Program-made: the position numbers and the translations under genes
The notes under the pieces: model-generated
Databases searched by the model: none
Told to the model about the DNA's origin: nothing
Seen by the model: only the letters and a program-made list of their open reading frames with translations
Assembly (NCBI GenBank): GCA_016715245.1
Contig: JADKAS010000001.1
Coordinates: 186,001-250,000, forward strand
Reading direction: 5' to 3'
DNA length: 64,000 nucleotides
Origin: Saprospiraceae bacterium
GTDB taxonomy: Bacteria; Bacteroidota; Bacteroidia; Chitinophagales; Saprospiraceae
In this document: piece by piece, positions 49,311 through 57,839 of the stretch
Layout of the letters: every line of letters begins with the position of its first letter
Position numbering within the stretch: the first letter of the stretch is position 1

Positions 49311-51604
49311 ATGAATAGGTTTTTTAATATTGTACTTTTTGGAATTTTTGCCTTGAACGGATGTATGGCTTTCAGTCAGGAATGTTTTCTTTCATTGCAC
49401 GGTCATTTAAAAGATACAGGTGATGACAATCCTCTTGAATTTGCGTACATATATATAGAAGAGTTAAAGATGGGTGTTTATTCTGATGAAAGCGGGGCAT
49501 ATTTTTTTGAAAATATCTGTCCGGGAAATTATCATTTGGTTATTTCTCATTTAGGTTGCGAAACAACTACAAAATTTATCAATTTTCAAAAATCAACTCA
49601 TCTCGATATTGAACTGGCCCACAACAGTCACCTCCTGGAAGAAATTAAATTAAAAAGTTCACCTGTTGCTCAAACAACAGGTTTGCTTAGAAATACTATC
49701 ACCAGTGACCTCCGTATTCTTAATTCAGGTAAAAATCTGAGCTCCCTTCTGTTAGCCATTCCGGGAGTCTCCATGGTTCAGTCAGGACCTGGGTTATCCA
49801 AACCCGTGATTCACGGTATGTATGGTAACAGGATTGTCATGTTGAATCAGGGGATTCCTCAGGAAGGTCAACAATGGGGCCTTGATCATGCACCTGAAAT
49901 TGATCCCAACAATTCAGATCAGATTTCAGTGGTAAAAGGAGCTTCAGCTATCCGGTATGGTCTTCAAGCCATGGGCGGAGTTATTATTTTGGAAGATAAA
50001 TTGATAAATAATGATCCCCATTGGCACGGAAATGTGAGAGCTGGTATTCAATCAAATGGATGGCAATCTTTTTTTCACGCCCAGCTTAAAAAAGCTTTTA
50101 AAAAAAGTCATATTTCGCTTAATGGTGGAGGTATTTATGGAGGGGATAAAAAGACGCCAAATTATTATCTTACCAATACGGGCTACCGGCAGGGATCGTT
50201 ATCATCAACCTATACTCATTTTAAAAATGAGAAACAATATTACAAGTTCCATTACAGTTATTTTGCTAATGAAACCGGTATATTCAGAGGTTCTCATATT
50301 GGTAATCTCACAGATTTAAAAGAGGCACTGACAAGGGAAACGCCTTTGTTTGCCAGAGATACATTTTCATTTTCAATTGAATCTCCGCGGCAATGGGTCA
50401 ATCACCATCTTGCCAAGTACACTTTTCAAAAAAAAATAAATGAGGTAAACCATCTTACTGTTATAGCTGGATTACAGGCGAATCAAAGAAAAGAATTTGA
50501 TATAAGAAGGGAGGAAGATCATCACGACCTTCTCTTGATTTGACATTGCTTTCACAATTTTATGAAATCACCCTTACAAATTTAGAAAATATTTACGGGT
50601 TTCAATACAAACAAGGCAATAATATTAACAACCCGGGGACTGGAATTTCTCCTTTGCTTCCTGATTTCGGAAGTTATCAGTTTGCCTTTTTTGGCATTTA
50701 CAAAACGAAACTGAAGCGTTTGCCCGTGGAATTTGGTGTTCGGTCCGAATATCGGTTATATGATGTAAACAGTTCTAAGTTTGAATCAGATATTCTTAAA
50801 AAAAATTATTTGAGTTTTGCGGCTAATGCAGGAACAAGAGGTTCGGTCAATAAAAAAATTGATTATTTTATTGATATTTCCTATACAGGAAGACCACCTG
50901 AAATAAATGAATTATTTAGTAGCGGACTTCATCAGGGTGTTGCCGGTATTGAAGAGGGTAATCCTCAATTAAAACCTGAACAGGCCTTAAAAATAGTAAA
51001 TGAATGGAATGGCGAAACGGGTAAAACGCATCACGTAAATCTTTCTTTCTTTGGAGTTTATGCAAATGATTACCTGTTTTTAGCGCCAACCGGAGAATTA
51101 AGACTAACCATCAGAGGGGCTTTTCCGGTTTTTCGATATCAGGCTGCAGATGTTATTTTGGCAGGAACTACCTTTCGTTCCACATGGCAACCATCAGATA
51201 CATGGTCTTTGGTGAATTCGTTGCAATATACCTACTCTGAGGATTTAACAAACGGATCGGGTTTGATTTTTATGCCGCCTTTAAACACTGAAACATCATT
51301 ACAATATACAATTGGAAAGACCAGGGTGTTGAATGAATTAAAAACAGGAATTGAATTTCAATATTTTGCCCGACAAAATAACGTTGATGCCCGAATTGAT
51401 TTTTCACCTCCGCCACCTGATTATTTTTTAACAAATATGTTTTTGAGATTAAAATGGAAAAAGCAAAATCAACACGATATAGAAGTGGTTTGGAGAGTGG
51501 AAAATTTATTTGATATAAAGTACAGGAATTATATGAACAGACAGAGATACTTTGCGGACGAACCCGGCAGAAATGTATACTTGACTGTGTACACAACTTT
51601 TTAA
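49311..51604 (+). CDS. TonB-dependent receptor, probable zinc uptake, split by one frameshift
   Basis: About 764 residues. The start at 49311 (MNRFFNIVLFGIFAL) gives a signal peptide ending AFSQE; an ATG at 49263 lies inside the operator and is rejected. A carboxypeptidase-like domain (about 20-110) precedes the plug, with VIHGMYGNRIVML and QQWGLDHAPEID, a block typical of metal-type receptors, and VVKGASAIRYGLQAMGGVI. The frame breaks near 50505: one more G in the G3 run gives RRGGRSSRPSLDLTLLSQ and joins the halves. The barrel ends RNVYLTVYTTF. Operators upstream and a His-bearing lipoprotein downstream suggest a zinc-responsive uptake operon. The break is in a short homopolymer. Confidence 0.85.
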
Positions 51605-51628
51605 TTATAAAACTTAAAATTTTTATTT

Positions 51629-52183
51629 ATGAAATACATTTTTTTATTTTCAATCATTACCGTTTCTTTTTTGAGTTCTTGTAAGGCGTATCATGACCAT
51701 AAAGAGTGAGGATTGATAACAACTTTAATGTACACCCTTTCTAACCCTGGAAACGAGACAGTGGTATTTTCTTTTAGCGACAAAGACGGAGATGGAGGCA
51801 TTGCGCCAATTGTGACCACATCGGGGGTCTTAAAATCCGGTTTAACGTATTCAGGTACTTTGTCGGTCAGAAATGATTCAACTAATTCTGTTGTAGACAT
51901 TACAGAAGAGATTGCGGAAGAAGACGAAGATCATCAGTTCTTTTTTATTCCTAATTCAGCACTGGCTGGAAAATTGACTATTCAGTACGATGACAAAGAT
52001 GGTAAAAATAATCCCATAGGACTGGAAACTAAAGCAATCGTAAGTGGTTCCGGCAATGGAAAGTTGAAAATCATTTTGCGACATTTGCCAAATAAAGGAG
52101 GAGTTGGAGTAGGTTTCGGAGATATTATCAATGCCGGCGGTGAAACGGATATTGAAGTGGAATTTGATGTGACAATTCAGTAG
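51629..52183 (+). CDS. lipoprotein accompanying the TonB receptor, interrupted by an in-frame TGA
   Basis: About 184 residues. The signal MKYIFLFSIITVSFLSSC ends in a lipobox and is followed by AYHDHKE, a histidine-bearing stretch. At 51707 a TGA stands where relatives have acidic residues before LITT; reading resumes in the same frame with LITTLMYTLSNPGNE, FSFSDKDGDGG, VDITEEIAEEDEDHQFFF and GGETDIEVEFDVTIQ. Proteins of this build are often found next to zinc-type TonB receptors in Bacteroidota, under the uninformative name type 1 periplasmic binding fold. A single substitution (for example GGA or GAA to TGA) explains the stop. It may capture metal at the membrane; inferred from context. Confidence 0.7.
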
Positions 52184-52487
52184 TGGGAAAACAAGACATC
52201 TGATGTAAAACGAAGATGGCTAATTATTTTGATGTATTATATCTCTTAACCTTTTAGTCAATATATATTATTCGGTAAAACCAATTTTAAACACAAATAT
52301 CCAAGCGGATGAATAATCTTAGTGTTTCAAATCAACACTGTTAATTCCTTCTGAAGCACCGATAAAAAACAGTTTGCTTGTTGATCATCCGGTTACCTTA
52401 CATAGCGTAATAATTGTTTTAGTTTTACTAAATGATTATAACACAAAAACAAAAATACACATAAGAATACAACATGTCACTTATACA
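52184..52487. other. intergenic region without recognised genes
   Basis: AT-rich spacer between the convergent TonB-receptor operon and the NuoE-NuoF gene. No gene, tRNA or strong hairpin seen. Confidence 0.5.
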
Positions 52488-54149
52488 TTAGCTTTGTCTG
52501 AAATAAGTACGCATTTCAGGTTCAAAATACTGGAGAATATTTTTAATAGGAAGTGGCAGCCCACCACCAAGCGCACAAAGTGAACCCAATTCCAGCGTTT
52601 CCAACAGATCTTGTAAAAGGTTACTGTCAATTTTGTAATCACTGTCCAGTGCCTTGTCTATCATTTCATATCCTCTGGTAGAACCAAGGCGACATGGAAA
52701 ACATTTACCACAGCTTTCATGAGCTGTGAAGGCAAAAAGATGTCTTATGTAACTGATCATTGGAAAAGTTTCAGGAATACATACAAAAGAAGCATGCCCC
52801 AGTAAAAATCCGTTTTCCTGAAATGATTCAAAATCAATGGTTAAATTGTTTATTTTTGAAATGGGCACCACACCTCCCAAAGGACCACCGATATGTATGG
52901 CTTTGACTGGCTTTTTAAAGCCCAAACCAAGATTATAAATAACCTCTTGAAGAGAAGTCCCCATATCTACTTCATAAATTCCTGGTCGGTTAAAAAAACT
53001 ATCCAGAGAAAGTAATTTTGTACCTGTCGACTTTCCTCTACCCAGCGAAGCAAAACTTTTTCCACCGTTATTGAGAACAAAAGGAATATTGGCAAGGGTC
53101 TCTACATTATTTACCACTGTTGGTTTTTGAAAAAGTCCGTATTGGGTAGGATAGGGTGGACGTACTCTTACTTCTGGACGCTGACCTTCGATGGAAGACA
53201 ATAATGCTGTTTCTTCTCCGCAAATATAAGCACCCTGAGCTTTGATGATTTTAAAGTCGAAGGAAAAAGTTGTTCCTAAAATATTATCTCCCAGCAAACC
53301 CAATTCCCGTAGTTTCTGGACGGATTCAGAGATTTTTTGTACTGATTCCGGATATTCAGCACGTATATATAAAACACCCCAACCAGCCTCAGCTACATAA
53401 CCTGCAGCCATCATTCCCAGCAAGAGAGAAAAAGGTTTTTGTTCCATGATGTACCTGTCTGAAAAGGCACCCGGATCGCCTTCGTCAGCATTACAGACAA
53501 TAAACCTAATGTCTGAAGCAACATTTTTGCAAGATTCCAGCTTAAACCCAATAGGAAAACCGGCACCCCCTCGTCCTCTGAGGCCTGAAATTTTTAATTC
53601 TTCCAATAATTGATCTTTGGGTTTTTTTAGCCATAAAGACAAAGAGTGGATGATATATTTTTCCGTTTCATCAGATTGAGTGAGAATAGGACTCCCTGAT
53701 GTGCCCACATGATAGGTGTCCATACCTGAAGAAGTTTTGTGTGCATTGAGTTGTTGAATCTGATTTTCTGCACTTTCTCCCGAATAGTTCTGACCCTGGT
53801 AATAAAATGCATTATTTTCATGGCATCTGCCAAGGCAACACATTTCTCCGATTTCTTCTTCAGAAAAATGTACGGATAATTTTTCTTTTAGTTGAGGTTG
53901 CGTTCCTGCACACAAACATGCAGTTCCATTACATATATATACTTTTTTACCTTGATTTTCAGGTTTTAAGAAGTCGTAAAAAGTTACAGTGCCATAAAGA
54001 TTGGCTTCACCGAATAAAAATTTATTTTTAAGTTTTTCAATTTCTTCATTGGAAACAGTACCTGAAGCTTTTGATAATATCCCCAATTCTTCAAACAAAT
54101 TTTCTTGAAGACCTTTTCTTCCTGATAAATGAATTAAGTTTTTGGACAT
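52488..54149 (-). CDS. NuoE-NuoF fusion (NADH-oxidising flavoprotein subunit), orphan
   Basis: 553 residues from MSKNLIHLSGRKG. Residues about 1-135 are a NuoE-like thioredoxin-fold [2Fe-2S] domain: cysteines in VYICNGTACLCAG and GEMCCLGRCHEN. Then the NuoF part: SGLRGRGGAGFPIGFKLE (NADH loop), VCNADEGDPGAFSDRYIME (FMN), GAYICGEETALLSSIEGQ, PTVVNNVETLANI, an SLBB segment, and the [4Fe-4S] ligands ESCGKCFPCRLGS with a last Cys in LGSLCALGGG. Such fusions (HoxF-, FdsB-, HndC-like) carry electrons between NAD(H) and a formate dehydrogenase or hydrogenase. Neither partner lies in the window. Complete and intact. Confidence 0.88.
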   Translation of the reverse strand: MSKNLIHLSGRKGLQENLFEELGILSKASGTVSNEEIEKLKNKFLFGEANLYGTVTFYDFLKPENQGKKVYICNGTACLCAGTQPQLKEKLSVHFSEEEIGEMCCLGRCHENNAFYYQGQNYSGESAENQIQQLNAHKTSSGMDTYHVGTSGSPILTQSDETEKYIIHSLSLWLKKPKDQLLEELKISGLRGRGGAGFPIGFKLESCKNVASDIRFIVCNADEGDPGAFSDRYIMEQKPFSLLLGMMAAGYVAEAGWGVLYIRAEYPESVQKISESVQKLRELGLLGDNILGTTFSFDFKIIKAQGAYICGEETALLSSIEGQRPEVRVRPPYPTQYGLFQKPTVVNNVETLANIPFVLNNGGKSFASLGRGKSTGTKLLSLDSFFNRPGIYEVDMGTSLQEVIYNLGLGFKKPVKAIHIGGPLGGVVPISKINNLTIDFESFQENGFLLGHASFVCIPETFPMISYIRHLFAFTAHESCGKCFPCRLGSTRGYEMIDKALDSDYKIDSNLLQDLLETLELGSLCALGGGLPLPIKNILQYFEPEMRTYFRQS

Positions 54150-54159
54150 GATTTTTATT

Positions 54160-54175
54160 CTTTGTGACAAAGATA
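54160..54175 (-). promoter_or_regulatory. -7 element and 13-bp palindrome before the NuoE-NuoF gene
   Basis: Reverse-strand TATCTTTG (54175-54168) matches TAnnTTTG and leaves a leader of about 13 bases. It overlaps the palindrome CTTTGTGACAAAG (54160-54172), whose TTTG-N3-CAAA core also occurs at 57283-57293 between the kinase and CBS genes. A CRP/FNR-family site is possible; evidence is thin. Confidence 0.5.
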
Positions 54176-54208
54176 TATTATTGACTACGTATGCCGAAAG
54201 TTATTCAT

Positions 54209-54238
54209 AAAAAAAAAGTGGACACTAGATATGTCCAC
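54209..54238 (-). terminator. rho-independent terminator of the Hsp20 gene
   Basis: Seven-base-pair stem GTGGACA / TGTCCAC, 7-base loop, followed on the reverse strand by nine T, 34 bases past the Hsp20 stop. Confidence 0.87.
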
Positions 54239-54271
54239 CTTTAAACCGAATATTTTTGATTCTGTATTTTC

Positions 54272-54715
54272 TTATTTAACCATGATGGTTTTTTTTGCAA
54301 TCACCGGTTTTACTTCTTTTTTATTGATATTGACCGTCAGGATTCCTTCTTTGTAATTTGCTTCAATTTTGTCATCCATGATGTCTTCAGGAAGAGAAAA
54401 AGTTCGTTGAAAAGTCGAATAGGTAAACTCTTTTCTTATATAATTTCCTTCTTTGTCTTTATCTTCTTTTTCAACTTTTTTTTCTGAAGAAACAGATAAA
54501 ATACCATTTTTGTATTCTATCTCAAAATCTTCTTTCCGCAAACCGGGTACCGCAATTTGAATCATGTAAGTTTTGTCATCTTCCTTTATGTTGGCAGATG
54601 GAAGTGTTGAACCAAACTTAGTAAAATTTTTGTCATTCCAGTTTATGAAATCTTTTGTAAAAAAATCATCAAAAAAAGCTGGAAACAATGTGTTTTTTTT
54701 AACTAATTCTGACAT
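54272..54715 (-). CDS. small heat-shock protein, Hsp20/alpha-crystallin family
   Basis: 147 residues. N-terminal LFPAFFDDFFTKDFINW is the hydrophobic arm; the alpha-crystallin domain runs from about residue 38 to 138 (PSANIKEDDKTYMIQIAVPG, LRKEDFEIEYKNGILSVSSE, FTYSTFQRTFSLPEDI) and contains YKEGILTVNINKKE with the conserved A/G-x-L-x-V-type motif; the tail has the KPVIAKKTI I-x-I/V-type segment. It acts as an ATP-independent holdase. It lies between the NuoE-NuoF gene and the receiver-CRP regulator on one strand. Possibly induced by low oxygen or stress, by analogy with alpha-crystallins in DosR-type regulons. Confidence 0.93.
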   Translation of the reverse strand: MSELVKKNTLFPAFFDDFFTKDFINWNDKNFTKFGSTLPSANIKEDDKTYMIQIAVPGLRKEDFEIEYKNGILSVSSEKKVEKEDKDKEGNYIRKEFTYSTFQRTFSLPEDIMDDKIEANYKEGILTVNINKKEVKPVIAKKTIMVK

Positions 54716-54751
54716 GATAAAAATATTTAAAGGTTAATAATATTTACAATG

Positions 54752-54759
54752 CAAAAGTA
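54752..54759 (-). promoter_or_regulatory. -7 element of the Hsp20 promoter
   Basis: Reverse-strand TACTTTTG matches TAnnTTTG, with a TTGT about 20 bases upstream; leader of about 30 bases. An imperfect palindrome (GTAAGGTTAATCTTTAC, 54757-54773) overlaps it. Confidence 0.6.
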
Positions 54760-54829
54760 AGGTTAATCTTTACAGAATAACAATGATGTAGGTCAATAGC
54801 AGAAGTGATTTAAAAAAAGTAACTCAACT

Positions 54830-55882
54830 TTATTGAGGCATATTGATGAGTTTTTCAAGCTGAAGTATGGTTATTCTGTTGTCTTCTATGGAAATAAGTC
54901 CTTCAGATTTAAAATCTGAAAGTGTCCGGATAACCGTTTCTTTTGCCGTACCTGCCAAACTTGCAATATCATCCCTAAGAATATACATATTTTTATTTTT
55001 GTTGGATTCATTGAATTTAATAAGTGCTTTTGAAACTCTTTTTCTCACAGAACTGTAGGCAAGATCAATCAGATTTTTTTCTACTTCCTCGGTTTGATTG
55101 GCCAGCATTTTAATAAATTTGGCAGCAAACTCCCGATTGTTGAATAACAACATGGTAAAATCATCAATAGGAATAAGTCTTAGTTCGCAATCGTCAAGAG
55201 ATACGGTACTATCCTGATATTTTTCATTGCGTAAAAGTGGAACATATCCGAAAAAGTCACCTTCAGAAAAAATATGTGTAATAAGTTCTTTCCCAAAATC
55301 ATTGATCTGAAAACATTTTACCCGACCTTTAGCAACAAAATAAAGCCATTTTGGATATTGTCCGGCTTCATAAATAGGATCTTTTTTATTGTATTTTCTT
55401 AGTTCCCTGTTTTCAGATAATTTTTCGAATTCTTTTTGAGCCTTTGCTTCATCTATGAATTTTTGAAGTCCGGTTTCCGTATTGTCAAACGATTTTTTAA
55501 TACGTACACTTTTCTGAAGCCGCATTTCGATAGTATCAAGAAGTTCTACATCATCAAATGGTTTGGTAATATAGTCATCAGCGCCCAGCCCCATTCCTTT
55601 TCTGAAGTCTTCTCTTTCTGTTTTGGCGGTAAGAAATATAAAAGGAATATCTGATGTTTTTGGTTGACTGCCCAATATACGCAGGACACCATAACCATCA
55701 AGTTCAGGCATCATGATATCACATAATATAAGATCAGGGACATGTTCCTGTGCTTTGGTAACTCCTGTTTTTCCGTTTTCGGCAGCAAAAACTTTATAAC
55801 CGGCCAATATCAGAATTTCTTCCAGGTTTTCCCTGACGTTTGCATTATCTTCAATTACTAAAATGGTTTTTTGTTCTGACAT
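54830..55882 (-). CDS. response regulator with receiver and CRP/FNR-type output
   Basis: 350 residues from MSEQKTILVIEDN. The receiver (about 1-120) has ED at 11-12, phospho-acceptor Asp55 in LCDIMMPELDG, threonine in FLTAKT and lysine in TKPFDD. A cyclic-nucleotide-binding-like domain (about 150-265) has YEAGQYPKWLYFVAKG and FSEGDFFGYVPLL, and the C-terminal HTH_CRP ends the protein (DDIASLAGTAKETVIRTLSD). It lacks the cysteine pattern of FNR. Fusing a FixJ-like receiver to a FixK/CRP-like output would shorten the FixL-FixJ-FixK cascade. It follows the kinase gene by 13 bases on the same strand, so they are one operon. Confidence 0.9.
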   Translation of the reverse strand: MSEQKTILVIEDNANVRENLEEILILAGYKVFAAENGKTGVTKAQEHVPDLILCDIMMPELDGYGVLRILGSQPKTSDIPFIFLTAKTEREDFRKGMGLGADDYITKPFDDVELLDTIEMRLQKSVRIKKSFDNTETGLQKFIDEAKAQKEFEKLSENRELRKYNKKDPIYEAGQYPKWLYFVAKGRVKCFQINDFGKELITHIFSEGDFFGYVPLLRNEKYQDSTVSLDDCELRLIPIDDFTMLLFNNREFAAKFIKMLANQTEEVEKNLIDLAYSSVRKRVSKALIKFNESNKNKNMYILRDDIASLAGTAKETVIRTLSDFKSEGLISIEDNRITILQLEKLINMPQ

Positions 55883-55895
55883 ATTATGGTTTTCT

Positions 55896-57173
55896 TTATT
55901 TTTGTTCTGAATGATTTTTTGGTAAAATGATTTCAAAAGTAGTTCCATGACTTTCTTCGCTCTTGAAACTGATTTCACCATTTAACAGTTCTGTGTATTT
56001 TTTTACGATAAACAGACCCAGACCTGTTCCTTCAATATTTGCCGCATTTACAGCTCTGAAAAATCTATCAAATAAATGTTTTTGATCAGCTTCCGGAATA
56101 CCGATTCCGTTATCGTGAACACCAATATGAATATAGTTCAGGTCATCCTCAACCGTGAGTTGAATCAATCCATTAGATTTGGTGTACTTTGCCGCATTTG
56201 AAATCAAATTGAACAATATGTTTTTAATTATCAACGGATCAGTAATAAACATTTCATCTGAAAGTGTTATTTTTATTTCAAAGGTTTTTTCAATATTTAT
56301 AATGGGTTTGATTTCATCTGTAATTTCATTCACGAGATCATTAAGATTACACTCAATGAGTCTGATATTGATTTTACCTTCTTCAAGTTTACTGATTGAA
56401 AGAAAATCATTCAGGATATTGGTAAGATGAGTTACTGAAGACTTTATTTTTAATATATGTTTTTCTCTTTGGAGTTGAGTTTCTTCATCCTTATATTTAT
56501 TAATAAGTGACGCACTTGAGGTGATGGTGGACAAGGGTGTCCTGAATTCATGAGATGCCATAGACACAAAACGGGATTTAAGTTCCCCCAACTCTTTTTC
56601 TTTTTCAAGACTCTTTTTAAGTTCGGCTTCTCTCTGCTTCAATTGGTCCTCTGTAAATTTTCTGGCTGAAACTTCATCTTCCAGCTTTTTATTCAGTTGT
56701 AAAAGTTGGTTAACTACTTTTTCGAGATCATAAGTCCGTTCAACAACCTTTTTTTCTAATCCTTCATTAAGCGTTACCAATTCTTTTTCAACTTGTTTTA
56801 CTAAGGTCAGGTCATGAATAAATCCGGTATAATATACTCCGCTTTCCAAGTTGATTTCATTGACAGCCAACCAGAAAGGAAAAAAAATACCATCTTTTTT
56901 CATCCCAACAACCTCCCGGCCGATACCAATGATTTTGGGATTGCGGGTTGATTGGTAATTATTAATATAAGTATCGTGTTTTACGGCATGATCTTCTGGC
57001 ATTAAAGTATTAACTTTATTTCCTAAAAGTTCGCTTTTATTGTATAAAAACAACTTACACGTAGCCTCATTGACATCAACAATGACTCCTTTTTGATTTA
57101 TTATTATGATACCATCAATAGCTGACTCAAAAACTGAATGAAATCTGCTTTCAAGATCTTTTATAGAATTCAC
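55896..57173 (-). CDS. FixL-like PAS sensor histidine kinase
   Basis: 425 residues, no membrane helix, so cytoplasmic. The PAS domain (about 5-125) contains GIIIINQKGVIVDVNEAT, KHDTYINNY and PKIIGIGREVVGMKKDG. Aligned on Bradyrhizobium FixL, His66 sits where the proximal haem ligand His200 lies and Arg86 where the oxygen-sensing Arg220 lies; their 20-residue spacing is the same. FixL Arg206 and His214 are replaced by Asn and Lys. A coiled coil (about 127-200) leads to the HisKA box (ASHEFRTPLS, His208) and an HATPase domain (NILFNLISNAAKYT, HDNGIGIPE, GTGLGLFIVKKY). Its partner is the receiver-CRP regulator 13 bases downstream. Haem binding is predicted, not shown; many non-haem PAS kinases share part of the motif. 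Confidence 0.88.
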   Translation of the reverse strand: MNSIKDLESRFHSVFESAIDGIIIINQKGVIVDVNEATCKLFLYNKSELLGNKVNTLMPEDHAVKHDTYINNYQSTRNPKIIGIGREVVGMKKDGIFFPFWLAVNEINLESGVYYTGFIHDLTLVKQVEKELVTLNEGLEKKVVERTYDLEKVVNQLLQLNKKLEDEVSARKFTEDQLKQREAELKKSLEKEKELGELKSRFVSMASHEFRTPLSTITSSASLINKYKDEETQLQREKHILKIKSSVTHLTNILNDFLSISKLEEGKINIRLIECNLNDLVNEITDEIKPIINIEKTFEIKITLSDEMFITDPLIIKNILFNLISNAAKYTKSNGLIQLTVEDDLNYIHIGVHDNGIGIPEADQKHLFDRFFRAVNAANIEGTGLGLFIVKKYTELLNGEISFKSEESHGTTFEIILPKNHSEQK

Positions 57174-57367
57174 ATGATGTGGTTTAAAGAGTAAAGGTAA
57201 TATTAAAAAAGAAATTGTTTTGAATAATTATCATACAGGTTGCTGATTTATGTCATTTTTTGTTTTAAATTAAAATATCATCTTTGACGCAAATAAATTT
57301 TTTGTAATGTCTTTTTTTAAGGTATACATTAAATTAGTTTAATATTTGTAAAAAAAAAATAATAACC

Positions 57368-57814
57368 ATGAATGTTTTAAAGCCAGTATCTACAATTATG
57401 ACACCTAATCCTTTAACCGTGCAGGTAGATGACCGTTTGTCCATTGTTTCACAATTGTTTGCAAATAATAAAATTCATCATTTACCTGTAGTAGATAAAG
57501 AAATGTTGGTAGGTATTATCAGTAAATCAGATTTTCTTTTCTTTAAAAAAGGATTTGCCAATACTGAAAATGATAAGTCCCTGGAAGAAGTACGCTTAAA
57601 TAATTATACGGCCAAAGATATTATGACAAGTAAACTGGCAAAACTTGAGCCCAATGATAAAATAAACGTAGCACTTGAAATTTTTAAAGAAAACCTTTTT
57701 CATGGTATTCCAGTGGTGGATGGTAATAAAATTGTAGGAATTGTAACTACTTACGATATCATTAAGCACCTTTCTATAGATAACGAGGCACATGCATCTT
57801 ATGACAGTGTGTAA
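57368..57814 (+). CDS. tandem CBS-domain protein
   Basis: 148 residues, two CBS domains: residues about 5-62 (STIMTPNPLTVQVDDRLSIV, HHLPVVDKEMLVGIISKSD) and 80-140 (AKDIMTSKLAKLEPNDKI, HGIPVVDGNKIVGIVTTYDI). Such free-standing CBS pairs bind adenine nucleotides and respond to energy state; in Mycobacterium one of them (Hrp1) belongs to the hypoxia regulon. Divergent from the FixL-like kinase and 25 bases before the USP fusion gene, with which it is surely co-transcribed. Complete. Confidence 0.9.
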   Translation: MNVLKPVSTIMTPNPLTVQVDDRLSIVSQLFANNKIHHLPVVDKEMLVGIISKSDFLFFKKGFANTENDKSLEEVRLNNYTAKDIMTSKLAKLEPNDKINVALEIFKENLFHGIPVVDGNKIVGIVTTYDIIKHLSIDNEAHASYDSV

Positions 57815-57839
57815 TTTTTAATGTCAGAACTTTTTTTAC

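Noticed and set aside
49250..49320. Cobalamin riboswitch before the TonB receptor
   Set aside because: There is no room for one: the leader is under 20 bases and no B12-box-like sequence is seen.
51707..51709. Selenocysteine or TGA recoding
   Set aside because: No hairpin resembling a SECIS was seen after it, the position is not a catalytic residue, and TGA ends other genes in the window.
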